From Lachnospiraceae bacterium (GTDB lineage: Bacteria; Bacillota; Clostridia; Lachnospirales; Lachnospiraceae): a stretch of 45,713 nt of DNA. Made by a program: the position numbers and the translations under genes. Of this stretch, positions 28,152-36,632 are shown piece after piece; the stretch's first letter is position 1; each line of letters starts with the position of its first letter. The stretch is from contig JAILHF010000032.1 in assembly GCA_024696005.1 (NCBI GenBank), positions 1-45,713 on the forward strand, written 5' to 3'. The notes beneath the pieces were generated by a model. It was not told where the DNA came from, made no database searches, and saw only the letters and a list, made by a program, of their open reading frames with translations.

Positions 28152-29366
28152 TCAATAGAAGATATGTCCTCCAATCCTGATCCCTTCGAGTCCGGGGATG
28201 GGAGTGCGGAAGTAGACGCAGTTGCCCACGTTGGTCCTGCCGGACATTGCCTCGTCGGCAGCGCGGTAACAGCTGTCCGTTGCACGGTTTACCGCCAGGG
28301 CGGCGGCAAGGGAACCGTACTGCACCGGAGAAAACTGCGAACGCTGGTAGATCACGCCGGTGACGGTATCCGGATAGACCGAGCTGAGGACGCGGTTGAT
28401 GACAACGGCCCCCACGGCAACCTGTCCTTCATAGGGTTCTCCGCCTGCTTCGCAATAGATCAGGTTGGCAAGCAGATAACGGTCGCCTTCCTCAAAGGTG
28501 ACCTGTGAGATGTCGCGCCAGGCAGACTGGGCGGCCAGACGGGAGAGACGGAGCTCTTCCTCGTATTTCGCCTTGATGGCTTCGTATTCCGCGGTGGCAT
28601 CGGCAACTTCCTGTTCTCTTGCATCCACCTGCTCTTCGATCGCGTCGGCCACGGAGGTCACATCCTCGATGGAATCAACGGTAGCAGCGATCTTTTGCGC
28701 GGTCTTGTCGATCAGTCCCGAGACGCGGCCCTGCTGCTCCGCGACATTTGCCTGCAGCTCGTCCAGCTCGGCCATCTCCTGATCCAGACGCATGGCAGTC
28801 TCGGTGATCGCTTTTTCGGTCGCCACGTATTCTTCGAGCATCCTTCGGTCATAAGCCGAAAGCTGGTCGATGTAATCGGCATAATTCAAAAACTCTCCGA
28901 AGCTTTCCGCGCTCAGCAGCAGATCCACATAGGTTGTCCCGCCGCTTTCGTAAAGGAAGCGGATGCGCATTTTCATGCTCTCGTACTGGTTGAGCCTGGT
29001 TTCGCTCGCTTCCATGAGTGCAGCCCGGGTTTCGTCGATCTCCATCTGTTTCAGGTCGATCTTGGTCTCGAGCACGGCAAGCTGGTCCGCGACAAGCTGC
29101 ATCTCCTCGTTCAGAACATCCATCTCGCCCTGGTAGCCGCTCTTTACGACCTGCAGGGCGGCAAGGTTATCCTCGGTGCGCGCAAGCTCCGCCTGCGCGG
29201 CTTCCAGTTCGTTCTGCTTTTCCTCCTTTTTCCGTTCGGCTTCTTCCATCTTTTCTTTGGTCTCCTCCGTTGCGGAGGCGGGAAGCGTGCAGGAAAAGAG
29301 GAGCAGGAGCAGAAATACCGCGGTGTGCAGAAATCCTCTTTTGTGTTTTTGCTTACGTTCGTCCAT
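28152..29366 (-). CDS. SleB/CwlJ-type cell wall hydrolase with coiled coil
   Basis: The 404-residue protein has a signal peptide (residues ~12-30, 'TAVFLLLLLFSCTLPASA'), a long PcsB-like coiled coil (~35-265) rich in Glu, Ala and Lys, and a C-terminal hydrolase_2 domain ('YLLANLIYCEAGGEPYEGQVAVGAVVINRVLSS' to 'RIGGHIFY'). This domain is a peptidoglycan hydrolase of the cortex-lytic kind, with Glu in 'CEAGGE' as expected catalytic residue. The coiled coil resembles division-associated hydrolases regulated by FtsEX, so a vegetative wall-remodelling role is as likely as a spore role. ATG at 29366 is 5 nt after the deaminase stop. A longer in-frame N terminus lacks homology. Confidence 0.9.
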   Translation of the reverse strand: MDERKQKHKRGFLHTAVFLLLLLFSCTLPASATEETKEKMEEAERKKEEKQNELEAAQAELARTEDNLAALQVVKSGYQGEMDVLNEEMQLVADQLAVLETKIDLKQMEIDETRAALMEASETRLNQYESMKMRIRFLYESGGTTYVDLLLSAESFGEFLNYADYIDQLSAYDRRMLEEYVATEKAITETAMRLDQEMAELDELQANVAEQQGRVSGLIDKTAQKIAATVDSIEDVTSVADAIEEQVDAREQEVADATAEYEAIKAKYEEELRLSRLAAQSAWRDISQVTFEEGDRYLLANLIYCEAGGEPYEGQVAVGAVVINRVLSSVYPDTVTGVIYQRSQFSPVQYGSLAAALAVNRATDSCYRAADEAMSGRTNVGNCVYFRTPIPGLEGIRIGGHIFY

Positions 29367-29371
29367 GACTG

Positions 29372-29869
29372 TTACAGCTCGATCACGATCTTTTTGCCGC
29401 TGCGCTGGTATTTGTAATAGCGGACACCGGCCGCGTTGAAGAGCCGCTTGGCCGCCGTATTGGCGGGTGTGCCGTCGTATTTGTCGTCGGCATAGACAAC
29501 GGTGCGGATCCCGGCCTGGATGATGGCCTTGGCGCATTCGTTGCAGGGGAAAAGGCTGACGTAGAGCTTGGTGCCGTCCAGGGAGCCGCCGCGGTAATTC
29601 AGGATCGCGTTCAGCTCACTGTGCGTTACATAGGGATACTTGGTATCCAGCTCGTCTCCTTCCCTTGCCCAGGGAAACTCATCGTCGCTCACCCCGTTCG
29701 GGAAGCCGTTGTAGCCCATGGAGAGGATCTTGTTGTCCGGGCTGACGATGCAGGCGCCCACCTGGGTGCTGGGATCCTTGCTGCGCTGGGCGGAGAGTAT
29801 GGATACGCCCATGAAGTATTCGTCCCAGCTGATATAATCGCTGCGTTTGGGTACCATCTTTACGTTCAT
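29372..29869 (-). CDS. Deoxycytidylate (dCMP) deaminase
   Basis: The 165-residue zinc deaminase has 'DEYFMGVSILSAQRSKDPSTQVGACIV', 'SMGYNGFPNGVSDDEFPW', the metal/catalytic 'VTHSELNAI' and 'SLFPCNECAKAIIQAG'. It converts dCMP to dUMP for dTTP synthesis; it resembles ComEB and eukaryotic dCMP deaminases. GAGGGG forms the ribosome site, overlapping the end of rpiB. Confidence 0.93.
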   Translation of the reverse strand: MNVKMVPKRSDYISWDEYFMGVSILSAQRSKDPSTQVGACIVSPDNKILSMGYNGFPNGVSDDEFPWAREGDELDTKYPYVTHSELNAILNYRGGSLDGTKLYVSLFPCNECAKAIIQAGIRTVVYADDKYDGTPANTAAKRLFNAAGVRYYKYQRSGKKIVIEL

Positions 29870-29874
29870 GAGTC

Positions 29875-30306
29875 TTACCCCTCGATCTGCGCAATGCGAC
29901 GCGCGTGCTTTTCCTCACCGGAGAATTCCGTTTCCAGCCAGATGTCCGCGATGCGCTCCGCAAGAGTGGGAGTGAGCTCGGCCGCACCCATGGCCAGCAC
30001 GTTGGAATCATTGTGAAGGCGCGTCATCAGAGCGGTGTGCTCGTTGTGGCAAAGGGCACAGCGAATGCCCGGGACCTTGTTGGCCGTGATGCTCACGCCG
30101 ATGCCGGTGGTGCAGAGCACGATCCCGCGCTCGGCCGCTCCCGAGGCGACATCCCGGGCTACAGCCTTTGCAAAAGCGGGATAATCACAGGACTCTTTGG
30201 AATGGCAGCCCTTGTCGTCCAGCTCGTAGCCTTTTTCCGAAAGATAGCGGATCAGTTCCTGCTTCAGGTCATAGGCTCCGTGGTCACTTCCGATGGCGAT
30301 CTTCAT
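29875..30306 (-). CDS. rpiB: Ribose-5-phosphate isomerase B
   Basis: The 143-residue protein starts 'MKIAIGSDHGAYDLKQELIRYL' and has the catalytic Cys in 'CTTGIGVSITANKVPGIRCALCHNEHTA' and 'HNDSNVLAMGA'. It interconverts ribose 5-phosphate and ribulose 5-phosphate in the pentose phosphate pathway; some members act on allose or galactose phosphates. Its ATG overlaps the tsaC stop by four bases. Confidence 0.95.
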   Translation of the reverse strand: MKIAIGSDHGAYDLKQELIRYLSEKGYELDDKGCHSKESCDYPAFAKAVARDVASGAAERGIVLCTTGIGVSITANKVPGIRCALCHNEHTALMTRLHNDSNVLAMGAAELTPTLAERIADIWLETEFSGEEKHARRIAQIEG

Positions 30307-31343
30307 TGTTTGTTCCCTCCTGTTTTTAAGATGCGGTAACCCGCAGCCTTCAGCATGCGGTTCATGACCGCCTGTCCGAAGCCTTCCGCGGGAAAACTTT
30401 CCGAATAGATCTCTTCAATGCCCTCTTTGTCAAATTCGCGAAGCGCGCGGTAAAGCTGCAGGGCGATCGAAGACAGGTCGTTCCTGTTTCCGAGACTGCG
30501 CACGAGACCGCCTTCGTAGAGGGCTTTTGTTTCGTCGGTGCAGAGCACGCCGCAGCGCAGGCTGCTTTCACGGATCCGCCGGTTGATCTCGGCCGTAACA
30601 TCGGCCGCTTCTCCTTCCACCAGCTGCATGCTGCCCTTCGGCGCATAATGCCGGTAGCGCATGCCGGGCGCTTTCGGACGGGCCGTCGCGTCGGGATGCA
30701 TGAGGGTCGGGTCGACGGAGACCTCGCCCAGGACGCGGGAAAGCATTTCTTCCGTGATGTAGCCCGGACGCAGGATGGTGGGAACCTCTCCGCTCAGATC
30801 CACGATCGTGGATTCCACGCCGATGCCTACTTCGCCTCCGTCCAGTATCGCGTCGATCCTGCCGTTTAAGTCTTCCCACACATGGGAAGCCAGGGTGGGG
30901 CTGGGGCGCCCCGATGCATTGGCACTGGGAGCGGCGATATAGCCTCCGGCTTCGCGGATCAGCGCGAGCGCGGTCTCATGATGCGGCATGCGGATCGCGA
31001 CGGTGTCCAGTCCTCCGGTCGTTTCGGACGGGAGCTCGGGACGTTTTTCGACGATCATCGTCAACGGGCCGGGCCAGAAGGCATCGGCAAGAAGATGCAG
31101 ACGCTCCGGGATCCGGGGGCAGAGACGGTCCAGGGATTCCATATCCGCTATGTGCACGATCAGCGGATTGTCGGAGGGCCGTCCTTTCGCGGCATAGATC
31201 CGGCGGGCGCTGTCGGGATTGAACGCGTCACCGCCCAGGCCGTATACGGTTTCGGTGGGAAAAGCCACTAGGCCGCCCTCCCGAAGGATGGCGGCGGCTT
31301 TATGTATCGATGTTTCGTCTTCTTTCAGTTCCAGTGTCATCAT
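30303..31343 (-). CDS. L-threonylcarbamoyladenylate synthase, long form
   Basis: The 346-residue protein combines a YrdC domain (residues ~5-205: 'GGLVAFPTETVYGLGGDA', 'KGRPSDNPLIVHI', 'FWPGPLTMIV', 'APSANASGRPSPT') with a C-terminal Sua5 domain (after residue ~230, 'PGMRYRHYAPKG'). It makes threonylcarbamoyl-AMP for the t6A37 modification of ANN-decoding tRNAs. Two adjacent ATG codons start the gene, overlapping the GH18 stop in ATGATGA, so it is translationally coupled. Confidence 0.96.
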   Translation of the reverse strand: MMTLELKEDETSIHKAAAILREGGLVAFPTETVYGLGGDAFNPDSARRIYAAKGRPSDNPLIVHIADMESLDRLCPRIPERLHLLADAFWPGPLTMIVEKRPELPSETTGGLDTVAIRMPHHETALALIREAGGYIAAPSANASGRPSPTLASHVWEDLNGRIDAILDGGEVGIGVESTIVDLSGEVPTILRPGYITEEMLSRVLGEVSVDPTLMHPDATARPKAPGMRYRHYAPKGSMQLVEGEAADVTAEINRRIRESSLRCGVLCTDETKALYEGGLVRSLGNRNDLSSIALQLYRALREFDKEGIEEIYSESFPAEGFGQAVMNRMLKAAGYRILKTGGNKQ

Positions 31344-33421
31344 TTCAGTTTATCCGATATGACCGGCCAGACGTCTTTGTCTTCCAGTCCCAGCTTCCAG
31401 GCAGCGATGCTGTGGATGCCGTGTCCGCTGATCACGTCGATCTTGGCCTTCAGCGATTCCGGATCCTCCAGCCAGATCTGGTAGAGGGCCGTTCCGTCCT
31501 GTTTTTCCACGTAGTACTGGCAGCAGTCGTCGAGCCAGTCGGGCGTGATGTTCCTGCTTTCGACCCATTCCCAGGCCGTGGGCATGCTCACGGCTTCCGA
31601 ATGCGTGCTGGAGCCTTCCGTGCGCCAGATCCTTGTATAGAAGGGCAGGCCGCATACGATCTTTTCCGCGGGTACTTTATACTTGTCCAGCGTGTCCGTC
31701 ACGGCTTTTTCCACGAAGGGAATGGAGGAGACACTGCCGGCATCCGATCCGGCATAGTGTTCGTCGTAGGCCATCAGGACAACATAGTCGGTCACATAAC
31801 CGAGTTCCTTCAGATCAAAGGCCTTGTTGCTCTCCGTGGGAGGCGGGACGTCCACCGAAAGGACCAGGCCGCGCGCATGCAGCGCGATCGAAAGCTCACG
31901 CAAAAACTGCACGTAATGCGGGCCGGTCTTGCCGAGGTTGGCGTCGTTCATCTCGATGTCCATGTTGATCCCGTCGAAACCGTATTGCTCGGCTTCGGCG
32001 ACAAGTGCTTCGATCAGGGAGGCGCGGCGTTCCGAAGACGAGAAGAGGTTCAGCTCTTCAAAATCGGTTTCCGCGTCCATGTTTTCCACCAGTGCCCATA
32101 CCTGATAGCCCTTGTCGTGGGCGGCCTGCACATAGGCGGCGCTGGCAAGGGATTTGTAGGTGCCTTCTTCATCCTGCAGGAAATACCAGGTCGGGGAGAC
32201 AACGTTCAGGGAAGAGGCTGCTTCGGTCAGGGAAGCCATGCCGCTGCCGTTGTCGGCATCGGCAAGCATCTGATGCCAGCCGAGAACCACCTGCTGCAGA
32301 GGAGGTGTCATGGCGTAATCGGCCTCGGGCTGATAAGCCCCGCTTGCCGGAGTTGCGTTGCGGGTCTGGGATTCGCTGAGGCATTTGTTCTCGACATAAC
32401 CGATGAAGGCGTCGTTCGTCTTGACCATGGTCCAGGTTTCCATGACGTTGAGGACTTCTACTTCCTCGCCCTTTTCGAGAGAGCGGAGGACCTCGCTCTT
32501 GATACCGCCCTTCAGGCGCAGCTTTGTTTCGTTCTTGAGCGATGCAATGCGGTCCTCGCCCCAGGAGGTGTAGACCTGCACGCGGTTGATATGCTCATCA
32601 TTGGTATGGAAGCTGTAATCAAAATCCGCAAAGAGGCGGACGTAGTCGGCGGCGATATAGAAGGTGCCGTCTTTTCCGAAACGGGAAACGGGGAAGGAGA
32701 AGCTCTCCTGCTTTCCGTCTTTTTCATAGCTCTTTTCACCGATCACATTGCGGATCACCTGCTTGGAAGTGGAATACAGAAGCACGTTCTCGTCGCTGTT
32801 GACATAGAAGCGGTCCGTGAACAGATCGCGTATCGTGTCAATGGAGAAATAGACAGCGCCGTCCAGATACTTTGCGTGTGCGGCGATGCGCTCGTCCTGA
32901 AGCACGATGGCGACGTCGTCATCGGAATAGAGCTGGAAATAGTCCTTGAGATTGGCCGGATCATTCCCGTAGGAATACTTTTCGGGATACAGAAGGGACA
33001 GAAGCCAGCGGCCTCCCAGCTCTTCGTGGTTCTGGAAGCTTTCGCGGATCCGTTTGCCGAAAGCGATCGCGATGACCGCGACGATCAGGATCAGCGCAAC
33101 GACGATGGCCAGAACGCTCTGCCCGAAACGCTTGAGCAGATCGCGGTTGGCGCGCTTCGCACGGCGGCCGCCCGAGCGGGAAGCCCCTTTCTTTTTGGAG
33201 GACGCAGAGCGACGCCTCCCCGTTTTTTTCTTCCGCGGGCGGGGCGGCTCTTCATAATATCCGTTGTTATCCTCTGCCGAAGGATCCCCGTAATAGGCAT
33301 CATCGTAGGTTTCGTCATAGGAGGCGTCGTCATAGGACTCGTCATACGCTTCCTCGTAAACCTCGTCGTAAACCTCTTCGTAATCACCGGGGGTCGCGCC
33401 GGTATCGTTATTCTTTCCCAT
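31340..33421 (-). CDS. Membrane-anchored GH18 protein with acidic Tyr-rich tail
   Basis: From ATG 33421 the product is 693 residues. Residues ~10-65 are a Tyr/Glu/Asp-rich low-complexity tail (repeats such as YDEVYEEAYDESYDD). Residues ~70-100 are Arg/Lys/Ser/Gly-rich, followed by one membrane segment (~105-128, 'VLAIVVALILIVAVIAIAF'). Outside are a stalk-like region similar to copper-amine-oxidase N-terminal folds, an SH3-like segment (~290-340) and a GH18 domain with the 'FDGINMDIEM' DxxxDxE signature. The family hydrolyses beta-1,4-linked GlcNAc sugars, as in cortical or vegetative peptidoglycan. It heads a five-gene operon. The start lacks a ribosome site and sits exactly at the predicted transcription start. 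Two earlier in-frame ATGs lie upstream of or inside the promoter. Confidence 0.87.
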   Translation of the reverse strand: MGKNNDTGATPGDYEEVYDEVYEEAYDESYDDASYDETYDDAYYGDPSAEDNNGYYEEPPRPRKKKTGRRRSASSKKKGASRSGGRRAKRANRDLLKRFGQSVLAIVVALILIVAVIAIAFGKRIRESFQNHEELGGRWLLSLLYPEKYSYGNDPANLKDYFQLYSDDDVAIVLQDERIAAHAKYLDGAVYFSIDTIRDLFTDRFYVNSDENVLLYSTSKQVIRNVIGEKSYEKDGKQESFSFPVSRFGKDGTFYIAADYVRLFADFDYSFHTNDEHINRVQVYTSWGEDRIASLKNETKLRLKGGIKSEVLRSLEKGEEVEVLNVMETWTMVKTNDAFIGYVENKCLSESQTRNATPASGAYQPEADYAMTPPLQQVVLGWHQMLADADNGSGMASLTEAASSLNVVSPTWYFLQDEEGTYKSLASAAYVQAAHDKGYQVWALVENMDAETDFEELNLFSSSERRASLIEALVAEAEQYGFDGINMDIEMNDANLGKTGPHYVQFLRELSIALHARGLVLSVDVPPPTESNKAFDLKELGYVTDYVVLMAYDEHYAGSDAGSVSSIPFVEKAVTDTLDKYKVPAEKIVCGLPFYTRIWRTEGSSTHSEAVSMPTAWEWVESRNITPDWLDDCCQYYVEKQDGTALYQIWLEDPESLKAKIDVISGHGIHSIAAWKLGLEDKDVWPVISDKLK

Positions 33422-33428
33422 GCCGCTC

Positions 33429-33457
33429 ATTATAACAGAGAAAAGCCTGCGCGTCAA
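33429..33457 (-). promoter_or_regulatory. Promoter of the GH18 operon, leaderless arrangement
   Basis: Read on the minus strand, TTGACG (33457-33452), a 17-nt spacer and a perfect TATAAT (33434-33429) end 7 nt before ATG 33421. Transcription should start at or within one base of the start codon. No Shine-Dalgarno sequence is present. Confidence 0.75.
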
Positions 33458-33514
33458 AAAGATTACATAAGAGGGAAACATAATATCTAAAGCACAGAAT
33501 TAAGAAAAAAAAGC

Positions 33515-33543
33515 TTGCTCCGGAGAAAAGGCTGATCTATAAT
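33515..33543 (+). promoter_or_regulatory. Promoter inside the 653-nt gap
   Basis: TTGCTC (33515-33520), a 17-nt spacer and perfect TATAAT (33538-33543) point rightward with no gene for 590 nt. It is divergent from the GH18 promoter, with which it shares a short interval. Confidence 0.6.
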
Positions 33544-33549
33544 GCGTAG

Positions 33550-33892
33550 CATAAGACGCTGCAGAAAATCCGTACCGGAAAGGAGGGCAGGGGGAACACA
33601 TTTCTGCAAGTATCTCTGGGGTATCACAACCCATCTAATCAGACCGGGTTTCCGGTTGCCATATCATTGGCGTTGTCTTACAAGGTTCGTTTGAACTGAT
33701 CATTTGATCTTGATCAAGATACGTTACCGCAAAAGATCCTGGATGCAAATCAAGATTGTGTTTTTTGTTAAGCGATAATACAAACCGGGTACATCTGCAT
33801 GTCTTATGTAACACCGGGCCGGAGCGCAAGCTGACCCAGACCTTCGGAAGACCGGCCGGGCTTTGAGGATATTTCACGGATCCCTCTTTTTT
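33550..33892 (+). ncRNA. Candidate ~340-nt transcript of unknown class
   Basis: Between the promoter at 33515 and a T6-ending hairpin at 33865 no credible ORF exists. Stems visible include TGCAGAAA (33560-33567) with TTTCTGCA (33601-33608), GTTC/GAAC near 33685, a perfect 14-nt palindrome (33707-33720) and GGCCGG/CCGGCC near 33818 and 33852. ACCGGG occurs three times. I compared it with what I remember of RNase P RNA, tmRNA, 6S RNA and c-di-AMP/c-di-GMP riboswitch cores and found no match. It may be an untranslated leader of gdpP rather than an independent RNA. Confidence 0.4.
33865..33892 (+). terminator. Terminator-like hairpin in the gap
   Basis: GAGGAT (33865-33870) can pair with ATCCCTC (33880-33886) with one bulged C, followed by six T (33887-33892). 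It is short and imperfect, so either a weak terminator or an attenuator before gdpP. A competing pairing of GCCGGGCTTT just upstream with AAAGCCCCGGC just downstream encloses it. Confidence 0.45.
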
Positions 33893-34064
33893 AAGGAAAG
33901 CCCCGGCAGGACGGACGAGCGTAAGGAACCGTCGTAGAACAAATATGTCACGAGGCACAAGACCTTCTCAGAGTAAACCTCCTGGCGGCGGAACCGACAA
34001 GCAAAGGAAAGGGAAGCGGCTCCGGCCCTCTTTTGTACGCAGGCCGGTCTTCCTTTGCCCGAGG

Positions 34065-34094
34065 TTGCAATTCTGTATGGAAAAGTGGTATAAT
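34065..34094 (+). promoter_or_regulatory. Promoter of the gdpP-to-envelope operon
   Basis: TTGCAA (34065-34070), an 18-nt spacer and TATAAT (34089-34094) lie 40 nt before gdpP. An imperfect long hairpin (roughly 34006-34058, with CCGGCC/GGCCGG core) stands just before it. Confidence 0.7.
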
Positions 34095-34134
34095 CATCCA
34101 TTAGTCAGGTAACAATAATCACAGGCGAGGGTTT

Positions 34135-36183
34135 ATGGCGGGTAAAGTAAAGCTAAACGGAAAACTCAGGGCTTATGTTCAGGCACCCTTATTGCTTGGG
34201 GTGATCCTTTTGCTCATAAACATCTGGATCTACCTGATCAGCATCCGGGCAGGGGCAGTGCTTAGCATTTTCCTTCTGATCTATCTGATCACGATGGTGT
34301 GCATGATCATCTTTGCGAGACCGGCCCTGAACACGGAACTGGTGACCTTTGCCACGGAATACGGACAGATCCAGAAGCAGCTGTTAAAGGAGCTGGAACT
34401 GCCGCATGTATTGCTGGACGAGAGCGGCCGCATCGTCTGGATGAACCGGGCCTTTGAAAAGCTCGGGGAAAAAGAGAAGTTTTATAAGAAGAACATCCAC
34501 AGCTTCATGCCGGAAATGAAGCGGGAGCTCTTTCCCGAAGAGGGCGAGACCAGGGAGCTGGAGCTTGTCTATGACGACAAGGAATATCTGGCCAGGATCA
34601 AGCGGATCGCGCTCAAGGAGATGGCGACCCTTTCGGAGCTGAAGGATGCCGAAGAATACGATGGCTTCCTTTACGCAGTCTATCTGTTTGACCGCACGGC
34701 CCTGAACCTTGCGCTGAAGGAACTGGACCGGCAGAGCGTGACCGTCGGCTTCCTTTATATTGATAATTATGAGGAAGCGATGGACAGTGTGGAGGATGTG
34801 GGACGAAGCCTCCTCGGCGCGTTTATCGACCGTCAGGTGAACCAGTATGTGAACGACCTCGACGGGATCGTGATCAAAACGGAAAAAGACAAATACCGCA
34901 TCATCCTGCGGAAGAGCTCGCTGGAACAGGCCATGGAAGGGAAGTTTAAGCTGCTGGAGGATGTGAAGGGCATTAATATCGGAAACGAGATCTCGGTAAC
35001 GCTTTCCATCGGGATCGGTCTGGGCGGACTGAGCTATGCGCAGAACATCGAATTCGCCCGCAACGCCATGGACCTTGCCCTGGGCCGCGGCGGTGACCAG
35101 GCCGTGGTAAAGAACAAGGACGAGATCAGCTATTTTGGCGGAAAGAGCCAGCAGAAGGAGACGACCACACGCGTGCGTGCCAGGGTGAAGGCCCAGGCCA
35201 TGGAAGAGATCATCTCGGCCAGGGACAAGGTCTTCGTGATGGGGCACCGGAACGGGGATATGGACAGCTTCGGAGCAACGGTCGGCATCAGGGCCGCGGC
35301 GCTCAGCCTGCAGAAGCCCTGCCAGATCGTGCTGGACAACGTTACGCCTTCGCTGAAGCCGCTGGTGGATCTGTACCGGGCCATCCCGGACCTGGAAGAG
35401 ACGGCCATCATCTCGCCCCAGCAGGCGATGGAACTGATCGACGCGAACAGCGTGGTGGTCGTGGTGGACGTGAACAGGCCAAGCATCACCGAATGTCCGG
35501 AACTTTTGAAGCGCTGCCGGACCATCATCGTTCTGGATCATCACCGCCAGGGAACGGAAGTGATCGAGAACGCGACGCTTTCCTACGTGGAACCGAACGC
35601 ATCCTCGGCCTGTGAGATGACGGCCGAGATCCTGCAATACATCAATAACGGTGTGCGCTTCAAGGGCGCGGTTGCGGACTGCCTGTATGCGGGCATCGTC
35701 ATGGATACACAGAACTTTACCAGCAAAACCGGCGTGCGTACCTTCGAGGCGGCCGCTTTCCTTCGCAGGAGCGGCGCGGATGTTACCAGGGTGCGCAAGA
35801 TGTTCAGGGAGGACGCTGCGGATTACAAGGCCAAGGCGGATGCGGTGCGCGGTGCGGAGGTCTACCGCAAGGAATACGTGATCGGCATCTGTTCCGGAGA
35901 GGGGCTCAAGAGCCCGACCGTGGTGGCGGCCCAGGCAGCGAACGATCTGCTCAACATCAACGGCGTGAAAGCAAGCTTTGTGCTGACCGAATACCAGGGG
36001 CAGATCTATATCTCGGCCCGTTCCATTGATGAAGTAAACGTGCAGATCATTATGGAAAAGTTCGGAGGCGGAGGACACATGAGCAGCAGCGGAGCCCAGC
36101 TGAAGAGTACCACGATGGATGCGGCGGTCCTGATGCTCAAGAATACATTGGATACCATGATACAGGAGGGTGAGATCGGATGA
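34135..36183 (+). CDS. gdpP: Cyclic-di-AMP phosphodiesterase GdpP
   Basis: The 682-residue protein has two N-terminal membrane helices (~16-35 and 40-62), a PAS-like domain (~85-165, 'HVLLDESGRIVWMNRAFEKL'), a degenerate GGDEF domain (~190-330) lacking the active motif, and a DHH/DHHA1 phosphoesterase ('MGHRNGDMDSFGATVG', 'VVDVNRP', 'IIVLDHHRQG', 'FGGGGHMSSSGAQ'). It degrades c-di-AMP to pApA at the membrane and so controls potassium, turgor and wall homeostasis. Its stop overlaps rplI by ATGA, the arrangement usual in Firmicutes. Confidence 0.97.
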   Translation: MAGKVKLNGKLRAYVQAPLLLGVILLLINIWIYLISIRAGAVLSIFLLIYLITMVCMIIFARPALNTELVTFATEYGQIQKQLLKELELPHVLLDESGRIVWMNRAFEKLGEKEKFYKKNIHSFMPEMKRELFPEEGETRELELVYDDKEYLARIKRIALKEMATLSELKDAEEYDGFLYAVYLFDRTALNLALKELDRQSVTVGFLYIDNYEEAMDSVEDVGRSLLGAFIDRQVNQYVNDLDGIVIKTEKDKYRIILRKSSLEQAMEGKFKLLEDVKGINIGNEISVTLSIGIGLGGLSYAQNIEFARNAMDLALGRGGDQAVVKNKDEISYFGGKSQQKETTTRVRARVKAQAMEEIISARDKVFVMGHRNGDMDSFGATVGIRAAALSLQKPCQIVLDNVTPSLKPLVDLYRAIPDLEETAIISPQQAMELIDANSVVVVVDVNRPSITECPELLKRCRTIIVLDHHRQGTEVIENATLSYVEPNASSACEMTAEILQYINNGVRFKGAVADCLYAGIVMDTQNFTSKTGVRTFEAAAFLRRSGADVTRVRKMFREDAADYKAKADAVRGAEVYRKEYVIGICSGEGLKSPTVVAAQAANDLLNINGVKASFVLTEYQGQIYISARSIDEVNVQIIMEKFGGGGHMSSSGAQLKSTTMDAAVLMLKNTLDTMIQEGEIG

Positions 36184-36629
36184 AAGTGATATTGACGGAG
36201 GATGTAAAATCCCTTGGAAAAAAAGGCGAAGTGGTGGAAGTGAGCGACGGCTATGCCCGCAATTTCATTCTGAGCAAAAAGAAGGGTGTGGAAGCCACGG
36301 CTGCCAACATGAACAACCTGAAGCTGAAAAAGGCGAATGACGAAAGGATCGCGAAAGAGCAGTTCGAGGAAGCGAAAGCCTTTGCGGCAGAGCTTGCTAC
36401 GAAAGAGGTGAAGCTTTCGATCCGTTTCGGAGAAGGAGGAAAATCCTTCGGTTCCGTTACTTCAAAGGAGATCGCGGCTGCGGCTGAGGAGCAGCTGGGA
36501 CTTAGCCTGGACAAGAAAAAGATCGTGCTGAAGGAGCCGCTCAAGACGGCCGGTGAACACCGTGTCGCGATCAAGCTGCATCCCGAGGTAACGGCCGAGC
36601 TCAAGGTCACGATCACAGAGGAGCAATAA
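36180..36629 (+). CDS. rplI: Ribosomal protein bL9
   Basis: The 149-residue protein begins 'MKVILTEDVKSLGKKGEVVEVSDGYARNFIL', the L9 N-domain, followed by the long linker helix and C-domain ending 'HPEVTAELKVTITEE'. It binds 23S rRNA and restrains frameshifting. GGAGGGTGAG inside the gdpP end provides the ribosome site. Confidence 0.98.
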   Translation: MKVILTEDVKSLGKKGEVVEVSDGYARNFILSKKKGVEATAANMNNLKLKKANDERIAKEQFEEAKAFAAELATKEVKLSIRFGEGGKSFGSVTSKEIAAAAEEQLGLSLDKKKIVLKEPLKTAGEHRVAIKLHPEVTAELKVTITEEQ

Positions 36630-36632
36630 ACG

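Noticed and set aside
33422-33481. Longer N terminus of the GH18 protein from ATG 33481 or 33430
   Set aside because: These starts lie upstream of or within the -35/-10 elements, so the transcript would not contain them.
33900-34060. c-di-AMP (ydaO-type) riboswitch before gdpP
   Set aside because: I looked for the conserved core sequences as I remember them and did not find them; only unspecific GC stems are present.
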